In this document: in pieces, positions 61,367 to 64,000 of the stretch
How the letters are laid out: each line of letters opens with the position of its first letter
How positions within the stretch are numbered: the stretch's first letter is position 1
Source: Membranipora membranacea
Lineage: Eukaryota > Bryozoa > Gymnolaemata > Cheilostomatida > Membraniporidae
DNA length: 64,000 nucleotides
Assembly: GCA_914767715.1 (NCBI GenBank)
Contig: OU612066.1
Span: 1,183,001 to 1,247,000, forward strand
Reading direction: 5' to 3'
Position numbers and translations under genes: made by a program
The notes under the pieces: generated by a model
The model's input: the letters and a program-made list of their open reading frames with translations, nothing else
Told to the model about the DNA's origin: nothing
The model's database searches: none

Positions 61367-62873
61367 ATTCCTGTATCTAAGCGTGACAGAATAAAACATT
61401 TTGAAATCGCTTTGTGATTCAAAAGCTCGTTCCATGGCCTTATTGATAATAAGGCTTTCCTGTCTAATCAGTCACGTAAAGGCTGAATCAGCCAACAAAA
61501 TTTTCACCATCAATGCTTTCTACCTTTCACAAATCTCAATACGATGCGAACCCTAAACTTTTTAGCAAATTATAAGATTGTCTTAAGAGTTTTAATAAGG
61601 TAGGGTTTATCTCACAAGTTTTTCCGTAGACTGAGAGCCCTTGGTGGTGTAGGATTATTTTATTTCACACAAATATTAATTTTTTAAGGTTCATTATTGA
61701 GGCAATAATATCCAAACAGAATGTTATAATATGGGGACATTTTATTTTCAAATCATCAGTGCACCAGATTTTCGATTTATTATCAAGGAATTGACACTTT
61801 ATTCACACATACTTAATATACTCTTACCCTGGTAGAGAGACTCAAAATAGTTTAATGTGTAATTTCTAATTCAACTTGTTTTCAGTTACTTTCCGAACAG
61901 TAAAAAACATAAGATTGGGCTGGCCCTAACGTGGTCGCAAGGTGCCCTAATTAGTCGTACTGAGGCTGTGATGCCTCCTAGAAATTAGAATCTATCATAA
62001 GTGTGAGGCCATGAGAAATCCTCCTGAGCTGTTTGTGTGAATAAAGCTGCCATAACTGAAGCCGGCAGTTGTAGTGACACTTTGATCTTAGCCATTAGGC
62101 CTGAGAAGCGATTTGTTTCTTTTATATTATATCTTAACAGCACTGCCTTGATGTTATTATCTCCGGCGTGGGAGGGTTGGGTCTCTTTAACGTGCTGAGT
62201 GTGATTCAAGGGTGAGGCTAGTACTGACCAATCTCGACATAGAGATAAAGTAAACCCTTCCCTTATCCCTAATAGTAGTGACAGACTTCATAAAATTCTA
62301 AATTCCGGTCATTTGCTATCTATTGCAACTTGTATTAGGCAAATATAATCAGTGATTTACTTGTCCTACAACTACCGATTCATGACTAGGCGTAACCAAG
62401 TTCCACAATTCTGGTTTTAGAGTGACTAATTCCTTGATGTAATATCATGCTTGTTCTCTCTGAGATTAGTTTCCCACTCAGCGTACACTTTGTGTGAAGT
62501 ATGAAGTATGAAGTTATTATTAATATCACACCACCAGATGTAGCCACCACTCAACCAACCATCAGCTTTACGATGGCTGTATATGAGGACCACCCCTTTC
62601 TGATGTGGTAGATAAGAAGTTCTCAAGCTATGGTAAAGTAACCTGAATCATTATCACAAGTATTTCACTGATAAAGGGCAAGTGGAGCTCTTAAATAAAT
62701 AGAGATTATCTGAGAACACATATAATATGGGCAGAACTGGGTGGTAACGAACACAAACCGCAGTCTTACTCTGAACGCCATCAGCTCAACCTGCTTTTCT
62801 CAGCACCAGCTCACACTCTAACCCTGAGCCAAGTATCTCTACAGGATAATCAGACATACTAACAAGAAACAAG

Positions 62874-63394
62874 ATGGGTTGCGGAGCAAAGTGCTTAAAG
62901 GTAGGAAATGTTCTTTTTCGCCAATATTCAAAGTTTGTGTTTATTTCCTCCTTTTCCATGGCGTGTAGCTAGGTGTCTACTGGAGCCGTCCAATTTAAAT
63001 GATTTTCACTTCACAAAGTTTAAACTGTGTGAGATGATAAAAGTGTAAGGCCGATATTTTACTACACCAGTTCCTCCAGTATTTAACTTTAATCTTACAG
63101 CTCAAACCGAACAAGCTACAAAATATTTATCTCATTTTGATTCTTTGATGTTTTCTTTTGCAGGTGATACTTATTATTGTGAATGTGATATTTTTCCTGG
63201 CTGGAGCTGCTGTTTTGGGAGCCGGTCTATGGGTCAGATTTGATCCAAACCTGGAAAAGTTTTCGGGACTGGGTACAGAATTTGAAGAAATCAAAGATGC
63301 ACTCAATCTGGCTGCTTACATACTCATTGCTTTCGGGGCTTTCACATTTGTGGTTGGATTCTGTGGATGCTGTGGCGCCATGAGGGAAAGCAAG
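62874..63394 (+). CDS. Tetraspanin, first two exons (continues beyond right edge)
   Basis: Four-span membrane protein that organises membrane microdomains. Exon 1 is 62874-62900 (MGCGAKCLK, with juxtamembrane cysteines likely palmitoylated); exon 2 is 63164-63394, joined in phase 0 and ending at donor AAG/gtaag. Visible: span 1 (about 10-33, core VIFFLAGAAVLGAGLWV), a small extracellular loop (RFDPNLEKFSGLG), span 2 (about 59-80) and the tetraspanin signature GFCGCCGAMRESK. The large loop with CCG and spans 3 and 4 are outside the window. The subfamily cannot be fixed from this part. No further exon was recognised in 63395-64000. Confidence 0.9.
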
Positions 63395-64000
63395 GTAAGA
63401 CAATTTCCTAAACATAGGTCACCATCTCTGACACTCCCCTCACTTTGGCTTACTAGGGCTAAAGGTTGAACGCCTGGTATCCCATGACTGGCTTGTAGTA
63501 AGCAGAAGCTTGGTTTGTAGGTTTGCTAATTTCAATCAAACTTCTACTTGTTTTAGTATTTTTGTAATTTATCCAATGATTTCATTTACAAATTCAATTA
63601 TTACGAGCCCATAATCATTTCAACTATGTACTGTAGGATAGTATATTATTCAAAATTGCCAGAGATTGGCTTGGTCATCATAAAATACTAAGATCTTACA
63701 AATTCGTCCCATCGTAAACATCGTAAACATCGTAAACATGGCCCACTTGAGACTGGCTGATTGCGTATTGAGGAGATGTTTGCCTTGGACTGATTTAAAC
63801 TTGATACGTTCTCTTGGGTGTAGTTTAATTTTAGAACCCTGTCTTATCAGTTTTTATCTATGAGTTTGAATATAAGTAACCTTGTTTACTGGACTTTGTC
63901 ATAGATAAAGCCCCTGTTACACGGATAAGGACATGATATTATCTAACAGTGATTGACGCTCACGTTCCTGGTTCAGCCTATCGGTTATGATTACATATAC

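Larger units (their letters stand above)
56165..62873. other. 6.7-kb intergenic region with SINEs and repeat fossils
   Basis: No supported gene between the TMEM143 start and the tetraspanin start. It contains a dispersed repeat copy (~57108-57215), two related tRNA-SINEs (57292-57441 and 60289-60447), two tRNA-like heads (~58020-58090 and ~58830-58925), a short tandem repeat (60685-60752) and a possible retrotransposon fossil (61126-61366). Open stretches such as 59557-59796 are unrecognised and lack splice context. Confidence 0.6.

Overview
The window is nuclear DNA of an invertebrate-type animal. Genes are split into many short exons with GT..AG introns. The proteins are animal-specific: an ADAMTS metalloprotease, C-type lectin receptors, a tetraspanin and an FKBP52-like cochaperone. 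AT-rich non-coding DNA carries minisatellites, tRNA-derived SINEs and small foldback transposons. The species cannot be named from the sequence alone. I rebuilt seven protein genes by hand; apart from the untested left edge, every exon junction listed keeps the reading frame.

Layout: (1) 14738 down to the left edge, minus: a secreted ADAMTS protease of the 2/3/14 (procollagen N-proteinase) type, 21 exons seen, ending in a mucin-like tail with repeated Trp-triplet boxes; its last intron is almost filled by a segment bounded by inverted repeats. (2) 16540-23818, plus, divergent from the ADAMTS gene: a type I receptor with two C-type lectin domains (CTLDs), a Thr-rich stalk made by exon duplication, one membrane span and a tyrosine-motif tail. 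(3) 27930 (or 24830)-34897, plus: a paralogous two-CTLD receptor whose Pro-rich tail carries an FPPPP (Ena/VASP EVH1) motif; two candidate signal-peptide first exons exist. (4) 43535-35886, minus: an FKBP4/5-like immunophilin (two PPIase domains, TPRs). Its intron 4 is about 95 copies of a 28-bp repeat that arose from the exon 4/intron 4 splice junction. (5) 45923-52368, plus: ACSS3, a mitochondrial acyl-CoA synthetase. (6) 56164-52771, minus, convergent with ACSS3: TMEM143. (7) 62874 to the right edge, plus: the start of a tetraspanin gene.

The first three genes form a cell-surface/extracellular-matrix neighbourhood: a matrix protease back-to-back with lectin receptors, and both the protease and the first receptor carry Trp-containing boxes inside Thr-rich stalks. 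The remaining genes are housekeeping.

The most unusual observations are the FKBP splice-junction minisatellite, where each unit looks like a joined 3' and 5' splice site; a family of very small palindromes ending TAGCCTG/CAGGCTA, two of them with exact 9-bp flanking duplications; a 113-bp foldback element with an exact 8-bp duplication; and the aromatic boxes of the mucin stalks. All gene models are manual and lack transcript support.
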